Position numbers and translations under genes: made by a program. From contig NZ_CP100461.1 of NCBI RefSeq assembly GCF_024228675.1, forward strand, positions 372,001 to 436,000: a DNA stretch of 64,000 nt. Direction: 5' to 3'. Each line of letters starts with the position of its first letter. Position 1 is the first letter of the stretch. Below the pieces are notes generated by a model, which worked only from the letters and a program-made list of their open reading frames with translations, did not search any database and had not been told where the DNA came from. Origin of the DNA: Salinigranum marinum (GTDB lineage: Archaea > Halobacteriota > Halobacteria > Halobacteriales > Haloferacaceae). Positions 27,966 through 36,463 of the stretch are shown in pieces.

Positions 27966-29585
27966 TCACTCCACGCTCGCGGCGTCGAGCGACCGGAACG
28001 AGCCGTTGGGGTACTGCTCGAAGCCGGAGATCCGCGTCGAGATGCCCTGGATGCGCTGTGGGTAGTCGGTGTAGATCGAGTACGCCTCCTCGTACGTGAG
28101 CCGCTGGATGCGGTCGATCAGCGCCGCCCGCGCCTCGGGATCGACCGCGCGGCGCTGGTCGTCGAGCAGGGCGTCGAGCTCGTCGTTGGCGACGTTCCAG
28201 ACGTTCAGCCCCTCGCTGTGGTACAGATACAGGAGGGTGTCCGGGTCGCCGAACCAGGTAAAGTTCGAGATGGCGACCTCGAAGTCGCCGCTCGTCTCCT
28301 GCGACCAGAAGGTGTTGCCGTCGAGGGACTGGATCTCCGCGTCGACGCCGATCTCTCCCCACATCGCCTGGACGAGCGTCGCGGTGCGCCGGTGGCGCGA
28401 CTGCGTGGAGGTCTTGATCTCGAGCGAGAGGCCGTCGCCGTAGCCTGCATCCGCGAGCAACGCCCGGGCCCGTTCGGTGTCGCCCGTCGGGTGGTTGAAG
28501 TCCGAAACCGCGTCGTTGTACTGCGGGAACGAGTCGGGGAGGATCGACGTTCCCGGGGTCCCGAACCCCTGTAAGACCGTCTCGACGATGCGCTCCTTGT
28601 CGATGGCCCACGCGAGCGCGCGGCGCACCCGCCTGTCGCCGAGCGGTTCGACGTCGGTGTTGAAGTCGACGCGGCCGGCGCTCACGCCGGTCGTCGTGAT
28701 CACCCGCGCGTTCCCGGCGGCTTCGACGCGCTCCGTGAACTGTGGCGGCATCCGGTCGACGAGGTCGACGTCGCCCGTCTCCAACTGGGCGACCTTCGAG
28801 GAGTCCTCGGGGAGGATATGGAACTCGATCCGATCGATCGCGGGTCGGCCCCGCCAGTAGTCGTCGTACGCTTCGAGGACCGCCCGGTTGCCCGACTCCC
28901 ACTCGGTGAGTTCGAACGGGCCCGTCCCTACCGGATTCTGGTTGTACGCGTCGCCGTGTTCGTCGATCGCCGTCTTCGACAGCGGCCACATCACGGCGTG
29001 GATCTTGTACAGAAGCGGCGCGAACGGCTCGGAGAGGTCGAACCGGACGGTGCGGTCGTCCTCGACGACGACGTCCTCGACGGCCGCGAGGTCGCTCCGC
29101 CGCGGGTTCTCGTTGGTCTGGATCCAGTCGTAGGTGTACTTCACGTCCGCGGCGGCGAACGGCTCGCCGTTGTGGAACGTGACGCCCTCCTCGAGTTCGA
29201 AGACGTACTGGGTGTCGCTCTCGCGGCGCCAGTCGGTCGCGAGATCCGGAACCACCCCGGCGTCGGCGTCGAGATTGACGACGTTGTCGGACAGCAGCGT
29301 GTACACCTTGTTCGAGTCGAAGTCGGTATCGCGCGGCGGGAGGAGGTCCCAGCCGCCGTTGGCGATGCCGATCCTGACGACCGTCTCCTCGTCCGTCCCG
29401 GCGGCGGTGTCGGCCGATCCCGCCGTCCCGCCTCCCGAGCCACCGTCGTCACCGGCGTCGCCGCTCGCCCCGCCTCCCGAGCCACCGGCACAGCCCGCGA
29501 CCCCCGCGAGCCCGGTCACACCGACGCCAGCGAGGAACCGCCGACGACTCGGCGTCATCCACCCTCGTGTGTGGTCGCTTCCCAT
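27966..29585 (-). CDS. Peptide-type ABC substrate-binding lipoprotein (SBP family 5)
   Basis: A 539-residue extracellular solute-binding protein. The N-terminus has a Tat-like SRRRFLAGVGVTGLAGVAGC with a lipobox (VAGC), followed by the Gly/Ser/Asp-rich spacer typical of haloarchaeal lipoproteins. The mature part is family 5 (Dpp/Opp): EEGVTFHNGEPFAAADVKYTYDW, PVGTGPFEL, RRALAWAIDKE. The start may be ATG 29585 or 29558. It is convergent with the permease/ATPase operon and very likely supplies that importer. The ligand could be peptides, sugars or nickel; sequence does not decide. Confidence 0.88.
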   Translation of the reverse strand: MGSDHTRGWMTPSRRRFLAGVGVTGLAGVAGCAGGSGGGASGDAGDDGGSGGGTAGSADTAAGTDEETVVRIGIANGGWDLLPPRDTDFDSNKVYTLLSDNVVNLDADAGVVPDLATDWRRESDTQYVFELEEGVTFHNGEPFAAADVKYTYDWIQTNENPRRSDLAAVEDVVVEDDRTVRFDLSEPFAPLLYKIHAVMWPLSKTAIDEHGDAYNQNPVGTGPFELTEWESGNRAVLEAYDDYWRGRPAIDRIEFHILPEDSSKVAQLETGDVDLVDRMPPQFTERVEAAGNARVITTTGVSAGRVDFNTDVEPLGDRRVRRALAWAIDKERIVETVLQGFGTPGTSILPDSFPQYNDAVSDFNHPTGDTERARALLADAGYGDGLSLEIKTSTQSRHRRTATLVQAMWGEIGVDAEIQSLDGNTFWSQETSGDFEVAISNFTWFGDPDTLLYLYHSEGLNVWNVANDELDALLDDQRRAVDPEARAALIDRIQRLTYEEAYSIYTDYPQRIQGISTRISGFEQYPNGSFRSLDAASVE

Positions 29586-29733
29586 GGCAGTACACGGAGT
29601 ATCCGAACCGCGTTGATAAGTCTTCCCACCCGTGAACGGCCGAGTCGGCACCCGTACGGTCCGAACGGTTTTTGCCGCGGGACGGACTCCCCCCGAGCGT
29701 GGACTGGTCGCACGGGCCAGTCAGGGCCCACCC

Positions 29734-31035
29734 ATGATCACGAAAGCCGAACTCTACGACGCGGTCGACGAGCGCGAGGCGGAGCTCGTCGCGTTCATGC
29801 GCGACTTCCTCGCCATCGAGACCGAGAACCCCCCGGGGCGGAACTATGCCGAGGGGGCGGCGTTCCTGGCCGGGGCGATGGAGCGGCGCGGCTACGACGT
29901 CGAGGAGGTCCGCGTCCCGTCCGACGTGGTCGCCCGTCACTACCCCGACCGGACCGACCACGAGCGCGTGAACGTCATCGGGCGACAGACCGGCGGTGCG
30001 GAAGAAACGGGCCACGACACCGGGGATGACGCGAACGACGGGCCTCACGTTCACTTCACCGGCCACTTCGACGTGGTCCCCGCGGGCGAGGACTGGTCGA
30101 CCGATCCGTACGACCCGGTCGTCGACGAGGGCCGCATCTACGGCCGCGGCGCGTCGGACATGAAATCCGGCATCGCCGCGAGCCTCTTCGCCGTCGACGC
30201 GCTCCGCGCCGTCGGCCCTCCGCTCCCGGGGACGATCACCCAGAGCATGACCGTCGACGAGGAGACGGGCGGGTTCACCGGGCTTGGCTTCCTGGTGGCG
30301 GAGGGGTACGTCTCGCCCGACAACACGGACTTCTGTGTGTACACCGAGTGTTTCGACTCCTCGCGCGTCTGTCTCGGCCACCGTGGCGTCCTCAAGTTCC
30401 ACGTGACGGCGACGGGAACGAAGGCCCACGGCTGTATGGCGCACGACGGACACAACGCGATCACCGTCATGAACGACTTCCTCACCCGGATCGAAGCCTA
30501 CCGCGAGGAACTTCACGGGCGGACGACCGACCTGCCGGTGACGCCCGTCGAGTCGCGCCACGCGGACGTCTCGGCGACGATGCTCGACGCGGGCTACTCC
30601 GAGAACGTCGTCCCCGACCGGTGTCGGGCGACCTTTTACCGAGTCCTGGTCCCCGGCGAGACGGTCGAGGCCGCCCGCGAGGAGATCCGCGCGCTCATGG
30701 CCGAGACCGAGTCGGCCCTCGAGAGCGACCTCTCGTACGACGAGATCATGTACGCCGAACCGACCGCCGTCTCGGAGGAGTGCACCGTGGCACGGACGTA
30801 CGTCGACCACGTCCGCGACTTCCACGCCGATCCCGCGTTCGTCGTCTCGCCGGGCTCGGACGATCAGCGGTTCGTCGTCAACGACGCCGGCATCGAGGAG
30901 TGTATCGTCTACGGCCCCGGCCTCCTCGACCAGGCGCACGTCGTCGACGAGTACGTCCCGATCGAGGAGGTCCTCACCGCGGCGAAGGTGATGGCCGTCT
31001 CGACGGCGGACCTCATGGGGGTGCTCGCGAGGTGA
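29734..31035 (+). CDS. M20-family amidohydrolase/peptidase (ArgE/DapE-like)
   Basis: A 433-residue M20 metallohydrolase, cytosolic. Metal and catalytic residues are intact: HFTGHFDVVPAG (His, catalytic Asp), GASDMKSG (bridging Asp), VDEETGGFTG (catalytic Glu and metal Glu), and a C-terminal His in DQAHVVDEYV. The dimerisation domain begins at GHRGVLKFHVTATG (about residue 210). M20 enzymes cleave N-acyl amino acids, N-succinyl-diaminopimelate and peptides. Its stop overlaps the next gene's GTG, so the three genes 29734-32728 form a coupled operon that includes an LpxC-like protein, suggesting a deacylation pathway (inference). Confidence 0.88.
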   Translation: MITKAELYDAVDEREAELVAFMRDFLAIETENPPGRNYAEGAAFLAGAMERRGYDVEEVRVPSDVVARHYPDRTDHERVNVIGRQTGGAEETGHDTGDDANDGPHVHFTGHFDVVPAGEDWSTDPYDPVVDEGRIYGRGASDMKSGIAASLFAVDALRAVGPPLPGTITQSMTVDEETGGFTGLGFLVAEGYVSPDNTDFCVYTECFDSSRVCLGHRGVLKFHVTATGTKAHGCMAHDGHNAITVMNDFLTRIEAYREELHGRTTDLPVTPVESRHADVSATMLDAGYSENVVPDRCRATFYRVLVPGETVEAAREEIRALMAETESALESDLSYDEIMYAEPTAVSEECTVARTYVDHVRDFHADPAFVVSPGSDDQRFVVNDAGIEECIVYGPGLLDQAHVVDEYVPIEEVLTAAKVMAVSTADLMGVLAR

Positions 31036-31943
31036 GCGACGCGACCGGGCTCTGCCGCCCGCCGGACGCCGTCGTGGCCGCGGCCCGTGCGGCCGCCGAC
31101 GACCGGGACGGCGCGGCCGCACACGTCGTCGTCGCCGACCCCGCGGCCGACGGGGACGCGACGCTCGAAGACGGACGGTACGAGGGTCCCGACGCGGTCG
31201 CCTGTGGCCACCTCGCCGCGGCGCTGTCGGTCGCTGACGCGACCCCCGGAGTGAGGCTCCACCACGGCGACGTCGATCTGACGGCCGAGGGGGCGTGGCT
31301 CGTCCTCGCTCCGCTCGACGGGCTGATCGCGACGGTCGCGACCGGCACCGCGACGGCGACAGTGACGGTTCCGATCGACGAGCCGGCCCGGATCCGGCCG
31401 GTTCGCGCTCGCCTCGACGCCGTGCTCGCGGCCGCCCGTGCCCGGCACGACCACTACCCGGTCGCCGACGACGAGCGAGGCGTGTTCCGGACGGGGATGA
31501 CGACGTTCTCGTTCCGCGAGACGATTCGGGAGAGCGGGCTGCTTCGGGTCCGCTTCGACGTGTCGACGACGCCCGCGACGACGCGGAGCGAGGTCACGGA
31601 GCGATTCGCGTCGCTCGCCATCTCCGACCCCGGCGACGGCGACGAGACGAGTGCGTTCGAACCGAGCGGCGTCGACGTCACGTTCGAGGCCGGCGTCGAA
31701 CGCGCCGATCCGAGCGTCGACGTCCGCGATGCCGTCGAGACGGCCCACCGGGCGGTCGTCGGCGACGCGGGGTACGAGTGGCTCGCGCGGCCGACCGTCT
31801 TCTCGCGACTTCCCTCGGCCGAAAAGGTCGCGTTCGGCGGCGGGCGGCCCGGCGATCGGTTCGACGGCGACGACTTCGAGCGCACGCGCGCGCTCCTCGA
31901 ACGGGTCACAGAGCGCGTGTCGGGTCGGGAGGGGCGGGCGTGA
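31032..31943 (+). CDS. Uncharacterised protein, middle gene of the M20/LpxC-like operon
   Basis: A 303-residue soluble, acidic protein that I do not recognise. It starts at GTG 31032 (GTGA overlap with the M20 stop) and ends overlapping the next start (GTGA again). Visible features: an Ala/Asp-rich N-terminal part, TTFSFRETIRESGLLRVRFDV in the middle, and a conserved-looking C-terminus YEWLARPTVFSRLPSAEKVAF followed by a Gly-rich turn. The C-terminal part faintly recalls M20 dimerisation/closing segments, but no catalytic metal ligands are seen. Function unknown; probably acts with its coupled neighbours. Confidence 0.6.
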   Translation: MSDATGLCRPPDAVVAAARAAADDRDGAAAHVVVADPAADGDATLEDGRYEGPDAVACGHLAAALSVADATPGVRLHHGDVDLTAEGAWLVLAPLDGLIATVATGTATATVTVPIDEPARIRPVRARLDAVLAAARARHDHYPVADDERGVFRTGMTTFSFRETIRESGLLRVRFDVSTTPATTRSEVTERFASLAISDPGDGDETSAFEPSGVDVTFEAGVERADPSVDVRDAVETAHRAVVGDAGYEWLARPTVFSRLPSAEKVAFGGGRPGDRFDGDDFERTRALLERVTERVSGREGRA

Positions 31944-32728
31944 CGCCGAACGCCGACGTCCGGACGCTCGCCGAACCCGTCGCCGGCAGCGAGGTCCGGG
32001 TCGAACCGAAGGCGACGCCGGGGATCGAGATCAACGGGATCCCGGCCGACCTCGCCCACGTCGTCAAGGCCGACGTCCGGGTCGATCTCGCGGCGGCCGA
32101 CGGATCGAATCGGGGCACGAACCGGGCGTTCGTCGTCGAACACGTCCTCGGGCCGCTCGGCCTCCACGGGGTGACGGCCGCTCGCGTCGAGGGCCTGACC
32201 GAGACGTGGGCGTTCGCCCGCCCCGAACACCGCTTTTGTTACTCGACCGGGCTCCCCCCGTCGAGCGTCGTCGGCCACCCTGCGGGACTGCCGAATCCCG
32301 ACCTGGCGGCGGCGCTCGGGCGTATCGACCTCGTCGGGCAGCCGTCGACCCGGACGACCGTCTCCGAACCCGTGACTGCCGAGACCCGGGGCGGTCGGCT
32401 CACACTTCGCCCGCGAGAGTACGGTTCGGGGATCCGCTTCGAGGCGTCGTACGGCGAGGCGTCGCTGGTGGTCGAGGTCGACCCTCTCGAAGGAGCCGAC
32501 GACGCGCTCGTCGAGCGGGTGACGACGAGCACGACGCCGTACCTGTCGCCCGACGGCGGGGAGGGGGTCACACACGCCATCGCCGACCTCGTCTCGGACG
32601 TCGCCGTCCTGGGTGGGTTCGACGACCTCGTGGTCGAGGCCGATCTGGCCGAGGCGTACCACACGCTCACGGTCGGGGCGGTGCGGACGGCGCACGAGAC
32701 GGGCGTCGTCGTCGACCGCGACGGCTGA
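31940..32728 (+). CDS. LpxC-like deacetylase homologue (UDP-3-O-acyl-GlcNAc deacetylase superfamily)
   Basis: A 262-residue protein with a full LpxC-type catalytic pattern. VEHVLGPLGLHGV aligns with VEHLxAALAGLGIDN and gives E67/H68; VTHAIADLVSDV aligns with VRHKxLDAIGDL and gives H212/D216; AYHTLT aligns with the GHxLN histidine (H241). E. coli LpxC uses E78, H79, H238, D242 and H265 in the same order. TPGIEINGIPAD matches the first-domain start. It is about 40 residues shorter than bacterial LpxC and lacks the long second-domain insert. Archaea have no lipid A, so the substrate must differ; I infer a zinc amidase on an acylated or acetylated sugar. GTG start, coupled to the gene before. Confidence 0.7.
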   Translation: MTPNADVRTLAEPVAGSEVRVEPKATPGIEINGIPADLAHVVKADVRVDLAAADGSNRGTNRAFVVEHVLGPLGLHGVTAARVEGLTETWAFARPEHRFCYSTGLPPSSVVGHPAGLPNPDLAAALGRIDLVGQPSTRTTVSEPVTAETRGGRLTLRPREYGSGIRFEASYGEASLVVEVDPLEGADDALVERVTTSTTPYLSPDGGEGVTHAIADLVSDVAVLGGFDDLVVEADLAEAYHTLTVGAVRTAHETGVVVDRDG

Positions 32729-32788
32729 GACGAACTGCTGTCGGTCCCGACCGGATTTATGGGACTGTGCACGGAATCCAGTACGGTG

Positions 32789-33229
32789 ATGTCCTCCCTG
32801 TCCGTCCACGATCACCTCCGACCGGTCGACGCCGACCTCCCCGACGGCGCCTACCGCGTCGTCGGAACGGCCGACGCGACCGTCACGCTCCTCTTGATCG
32901 TGGACGCCGACGGCGAGCGGATCCACAGCGGCGAGATCTGGACGGTCGCCCGCGGCGATCTCGACGGGTTCGAGCGCGTCGACCGCCCCGACGGAACACG
33001 TCCCGTCGGACGGGTCGGCGTGTCACTGCTGGAGGCGGCCTACTGGTCGGTGCGGGCGTTCGTCCAGCAACTGGCCGCCCATCCGCTCCCGTCCGCCGCC
33101 GCAATCGCGCTCGTCCTGGCGGGTTCCGTCGGACAGCGGGCCGCTCCGCTCCCGGATCTCGCCTTCGGTGTGTCGATACTCGCCGGGAGCCTCGGGCTCG
33201 CGTACGTCGGCAGCGGCCGGCTGTCGTAG
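32789..33229 (+). CDS. Small membrane protein, function unknown
   Basis: A 146-residue protein. The N-terminal 80 residues look soluble (VVGTADATVTLLLIVDADGERIHSGEIWTVA), and the C-terminal third has two hydrophobic helices (LPSAAAIALVLAGSVG and FGVSILAGSLGLAYVG). I recognise no family. The start is uncertain; ATG 32789 (MSSLSVHD) is preferred over an upstream ATG at 32759. It lies 60 bases after the LpxC-like gene on the same strand but not overlapping, so co-transcription is possible, not certain. Confidence 0.55.
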   Translation: MSSLSVHDHLRPVDADLPDGAYRVVGTADATVTLLLIVDADGERIHSGEIWTVARGDLDGFERVDRPDGTRPVGRVGVSLLEAAYWSVRAFVQQLAAHPLPSAAAIALVLAGSVGQRAAPLPDLAFGVSILAGSLGLAYVGSGRLS

Positions 33230-33482
33230 CCGTTCCCATCGCGTCTCCCCGTCGGCGTCGCGCGGTGGCCCGTTGCTCGCCACCCGGTCGGGCCCGAACA
33301 CGGACGCAGCGCTTCACCGACCGGGAGTACCGGACGACTACGACCGTCGCCGTCGGAAAGGGCCGAACGTCTCGTCTAGACACGGTCTACTCCGGCGAAA
33401 AGTATCCGTAACCTGATACTCTGCCGTGTAGACTGGCTATAACTAAGTGAAACACTCTCGCTCTCGACAACGGGTTAACAAA

Positions 33483-34994
33483 ATGACAGAAGAACGAAGC
33501 GACCGCGATCGGCCGCTCAGCCTCGACAGACGGGACGTCCTCCGCACGATCGGTGGCGCGGCCGCCGCCGGCGCGCTCGCAACCCCGGTCGGGACGGGGC
33601 GGGCGGCCGCCGACTCCGGCGGTTACTCCGCCGTCCAGGGGGATCAGTGCGTCCCGATGACGCCGTTGTCGGGCGATCAACCGGTCGAAGAACTGTACGA
33701 CCTGCGGATCCCCGATCGGTTCACCGGGGACAACGGTGCGACGGATCCGGGGTCCGGACCCTACTACGGTTCGGTCGGCACCGAGGACCTCCAGCAGGAG
33801 GACACGACGATCACGTTCCTGTACGACGGCCCGGACGGGCTGAGCCTGGTCGTCGTCCACGGCGCGTTCGGCGGCGACGGCGGACGGGGCGTCTCCTGGA
33901 CGCTGCGCGGCGACAGCCTCGCGGACGGTGAGTGGACCGTGAAGGACGACTTCTACCTCGACCAGGACACCGGCGAGCCGGCGGGCTCGAACTACGACCG
34001 CTGGGACGTCTCGGGGAACACACACACTATCGACTGGACCTGGGGCAGCTCGGGAACCGACGGTGGTGCGCTCCGCCCGCTCGGCGACGGCTTCGACCTG
34101 ACGATCGACCCCGCGTACAACGAGGACGCTGCCCTCTGGGGAGACAACTACTACGACGGCGAAGTGACCGACTGGCAGGTCCTCTCGTTCCCCGACGGGC
34201 GAAGCAGTCCCGAGCGGACGTCGCTCGCGCTCGACGAGAGAGTGACGATCCGTTCACGAGCGTGCGACAGCACCGTCGAGGCCGAGATCGACGTCCGCTC
34301 GCGGATCAATCCGAAGAGCCGGGGCGTCGTCCCCGTCGCGCTCTTCGGCACCGACGAGCTCGACCCGGAGGACGTGGCAGTGGGCACACTCCGGTTCGGA
34401 CCTCCGGGCGTAGTCGGCGAGGGAGACGGTGCCCGAGCCGCACACGGCGGGCACCTCGAAGACGTCGACGGCACCGGCGGCGACGATCTCGTGCTCCACT
34501 TCCCCACGCCTGACACCGGCTTCGACGGCGGCGAGACGACGGCGAAACTCGTCGGAGAAACGACCGACGGGAGGCGCATCGTCGGAACGGACGGGGTGAC
34601 GGTACAGGCTCCCGAAGACGACGAGGGCGAACGCGGTGAGAGCGGTGAGGCCGACGAAGACGATCAGCCCGGTGAGAGAAACGACGAGGGCGAACGCGAC
34701 GAGGAGGACCGATCTACCGAGGAAGACGACGCGGAAGGCGAACGCGGTGCGGACGATCAGGGCGAGGAAGAAAACGATCGGGAGGGGGAAAGCGGCGAGC
34801 CAGAGGGGAAAGAGAACGGACGAGGTGAGGAGAACGGCAGGGGGCGGAACGACGAGAAGGGAGAGAACGGACGAGGTGACGAGAAGGGAGAGAACGGACG
34901 AGGTGACGAGAAGGGAGAGAACGGACGAGGTGACGAGAAGGGCAACGGGAAGAACGACCAGAACGGCGGAGGAGCGAACGGAGCGGGCGACTGA
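33483..34994 (+). CDS. Tat-exported protein with a repetitive acidic C-terminus
   Basis: A 503-residue secreted protein. The twin-arginine signal is DRRDVLRTIGGAAAAGALATPV (about residues 15-37). A conserved middle domain (about 260-375) has INPKSRGVVPVALFGTDELDPEDV and HLEDVDGTGGDDLVLHFP, a motif set seen in secreted proteins of archaea and bacteria without known activity. The last 120 residues are Glu/Asp/Gly/Asn-rich with tandem DEKGENGRG units and should be disordered. The start is the ATG at 33483. A TATA-like GGCTATAACT lies about 45 bases upstream. Possibly a surface or extracellular-matrix protein; function unknown. Confidence 0.7.
   Translation: MTEERSDRDRPLSLDRRDVLRTIGGAAAAGALATPVGTGRAAADSGGYSAVQGDQCVPMTPLSGDQPVEELYDLRIPDRFTGDNGATDPGSGPYYGSVGTEDLQQEDTTITFLYDGPDGLSLVVVHGAFGGDGGRGVSWTLRGDSLADGEWTVKDDFYLDQDTGEPAGSNYDRWDVSGNTHTIDWTWGSSGTDGGALRPLGDGFDLTIDPAYNEDAALWGDNYYDGEVTDWQVLSFPDGRSSPERTSLALDERVTIRSRACDSTVEAEIDVRSRINPKSRGVVPVALFGTDELDPEDVAVGTLRFGPPGVVGEGDGARAAHGGHLEDVDGTGGDDLVLHFPTPDTGFDGGETTAKLVGETTDGRRIVGTDGVTVQAPEDDEGERGESGEADEDDQPGERNDEGERDEEDRSTEEDDAEGERGADDQGEEENDREGESGEPEGKENGRGEENGRGRNDEKGENGRGDEKGENGRGDEKGENGRGDEKGNGKNDQNGGGANGAGD
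34851..34942 (+). repeat. 27-bp tandem repeat (3.4 copies) in the Tat-exported gene
   Basis: Identical 27-base units occupy 34851-34877, 34878-34904 and 34905-34931, with the first 11 bases of a fourth after them. Each encodes DEKGENGRG. Exact identity suggests recent slippage or unequal exchange. Confidence 0.92.
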
Positions 34995-35198
34995 CACGAC
35001 GCGCTGGTCGCCGAACTGGTTTCGCCCTTGAGGTTCGGGCCGCCGAGAGAGCGATACGGCAGTACACCCGATACCCTCCGGAGAGAGCACCATCGGGAGC
35101 GCCGCGTGAGCCGGCACCTGTGCTGCCTCGTGAGAACGGGCGGGGGGTACGCTGAGATACCCTGGCGGGCATCTCCCCGTCCCATTCTTCGCTGAAGC

Positions 35199-35223
35199 AG
35201 TGGGACCGCTGAGAATCGAACTC
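35199..35223 (-). repeat. Duplicated 3' end of tRNA-Pro (candidate attachment-site remnant)
   Basis: These 25 bases are identical to 35305-35329, which form the T-arm 3' half, acceptor 3' strand and discriminator base of the tRNA-Pro gene. Direct duplication of a tRNA 3' end is the usual scar of tRNA-targeted integrative elements. Only about 80 bases lie between the copies, so any element has been lost. Confidence 0.7.
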
Positions 35224-35306
35224 GGTTCGTCCGATTCTCACCGGTGGACTCGACACGCGGCGCACGCTCCTCACTTTGTTCGTCGGTGTTGCCGCGAGAA
35301 CTGAAG

Positions 35307-35377
35307 TGGGACCGCTGAGAATCGAACTCAGGTCCTGCGGACCCCATCCGCAGAGGATACCACTACCCCACGGTCCC
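35307..35377 (-). tRNA. tRNA-Pro (anticodon GGG)
   Basis: On the minus strand a 71-base cloverleaf can be drawn. The acceptor stem is GGGACCG/CGGTCCC with discriminator A; the D-arm contains AGTGGTA; the anticodon stem TGCGG/CCGCA encloses loop ATGGGGT (T33, anticodon GGG at 34-36, G37); the T-arm is CTGAG-TTCGATT-CTCAG. No encoded CCA is visible, as is usual in haloarchaea, and no intron. Its 3' end is duplicated about 105 bases downstream. Confidence 0.92.
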
Positions 35378-35549
35378 GCGTGGTGTATGTCGACGAAAGC
35401 CCGTCCCCGGGTTAAGCGCTTCGCTTCCCTACCGCCGTGCGACGCAGACGCACCCGGGGGTCAGTCGCTCGGCGATCCGATGTCGCGTTCGAGGAACCGG
35501 CCTTCTCGCCTCCCGAGCGTGCCGGGCGGAACGTAGACCGATCCACCCC

Positions 35550-36458
35550 TCAGACCAGCACGCGCTCCAGCGAGACCACCTCGCCGCGTTCGGCGTCGGG
35601 ATCGCCGACCAGGCGGCCGAGACAGACCACACTGCCGTCGGGTGTGTAGCAGGCGACCAGGTCGCCAGCCTCGATGTCGACGCCAGTCCCGGTCTCCGCG
35701 ACCGGTTCGCGCGCGGGGTCGACGCCGATGACGCCTGGCGCGTAGACGGGCGCGCCGGTCGCGACCTGCTCGGCGGCGGAGGGCGCGATCGTGACCCGTG
35801 GGAGGTGGACGAGTGCGCGCTCGGCGGGCGAGATGGCGTCGCGGAACGGTCCCTCGTCGCCCCCGTCGGCGAACGCGACCGCGTCGGCGAGGTCGTGCAT
35901 CGTCACGAGCGAGGTGTCGTCGAACGGCGTCGTCGTCGTTCGGCGGAGGTGGCCCATGTGCGCGCCCGTCCCGAGCGCGAGGCCGAGGTCGTGACAGAGC
36001 TTTCGAATATAGGTCCCCGACTCACACCGGAGCCGGAGGAGCACCTGTCTGTCCTTCGTGTCGAGCACCTCGATCGCGTACACCTCCCGAACCCGGAGCC
36101 GGCGGGTGACGGCGCTCTTCCGCGGGGGTTTCTGGTACAGCGGGCCCTCGAACTCTTTTATCACGCTTTCGAGATCGGTGGGGGCCGGCCCGTGGAGTTC
36201 GAGCACGGCGACGTACTCCTTGACGCCCTCGAGAAACACCTGTGCCATGCGTGTCGCGTCGCCCAGGAGGACGGGCAGACAGCCGGTCACCTTCGGGTCG
36301 AGCGTCCCCGCGTGGGCCGCGCGGTCGACCCCGACGAGGTCGCGGACCCACGCGGCGACTTGGTGTGCGGAGGGGCCCGGCGGCTTGTCGACGTTGACGA
36401 CGCCGAACGTCTCGACGTCCGACCGCGGGCGATCGGCGGGTGGGGCACGGAGAGACAC
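35550..36458 (-). CDS. cbf5: tRNA/rRNA pseudouridine synthase Cbf5 (TruB family)
   Basis: A 302-residue archaeal Cbf5, the catalytic subunit of H/ACA RNPs and also able to make pseudouridine 55 in tRNA. The catalytic motif HAGTLDPKVTGCLPV puts the nucleophilic Asp at 54. YQKPPRKSAVTRRLRVREVY and SGTYIRKLCHDLG are typical TruB motifs. A PUA domain occupies about 220-300 (APGVIGVD, GDLVACYTPDGSVVCLGRL). A GTG at 36458, five bases after the cmk stop, is the best start; the longer upstream reading overlaps cmk. It is part of the archaeal adk-DUF106-cmk-cbf5 cluster. Confidence 0.93.
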   Translation of the reverse strand: MSLRAPPADRPRSDVETFGVVNVDKPPGPSAHQVAAWVRDLVGVDRAAHAGTLDPKVTGCLPVLLGDATRMAQVFLEGVKEYVAVLELHGPAPTDLESVIKEFEGPLYQKPPRKSAVTRRLRVREVYAIEVLDTKDRQVLLRLRCESGTYIRKLCHDLGLALGTGAHMGHLRRTTTTPFDDTSLVTMHDLADAVAFADGGDEGPFRDAISPAERALVHLPRVTIAPSAAEQVATGAPVYAPGVIGVDPAREPVAETGTGVDIEAGDLVACYTPDGSVVCLGRLVGDPDAERGEVVSLERVLV

Positions 36459-36463
36459 GGGCG

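Noticed and set aside
29734-32728. Lipid A pathway
   Set aside because: Only an LpxC-like protein is present; LpxA, LpxD and others are absent and archaea do not make lipid A.
35230-35300. Second tRNA gene beside tRNA-Pro
   Set aside because: Only the 3' part (25 bases) is duplicated; no D-arm or anticodon arm can be drawn.
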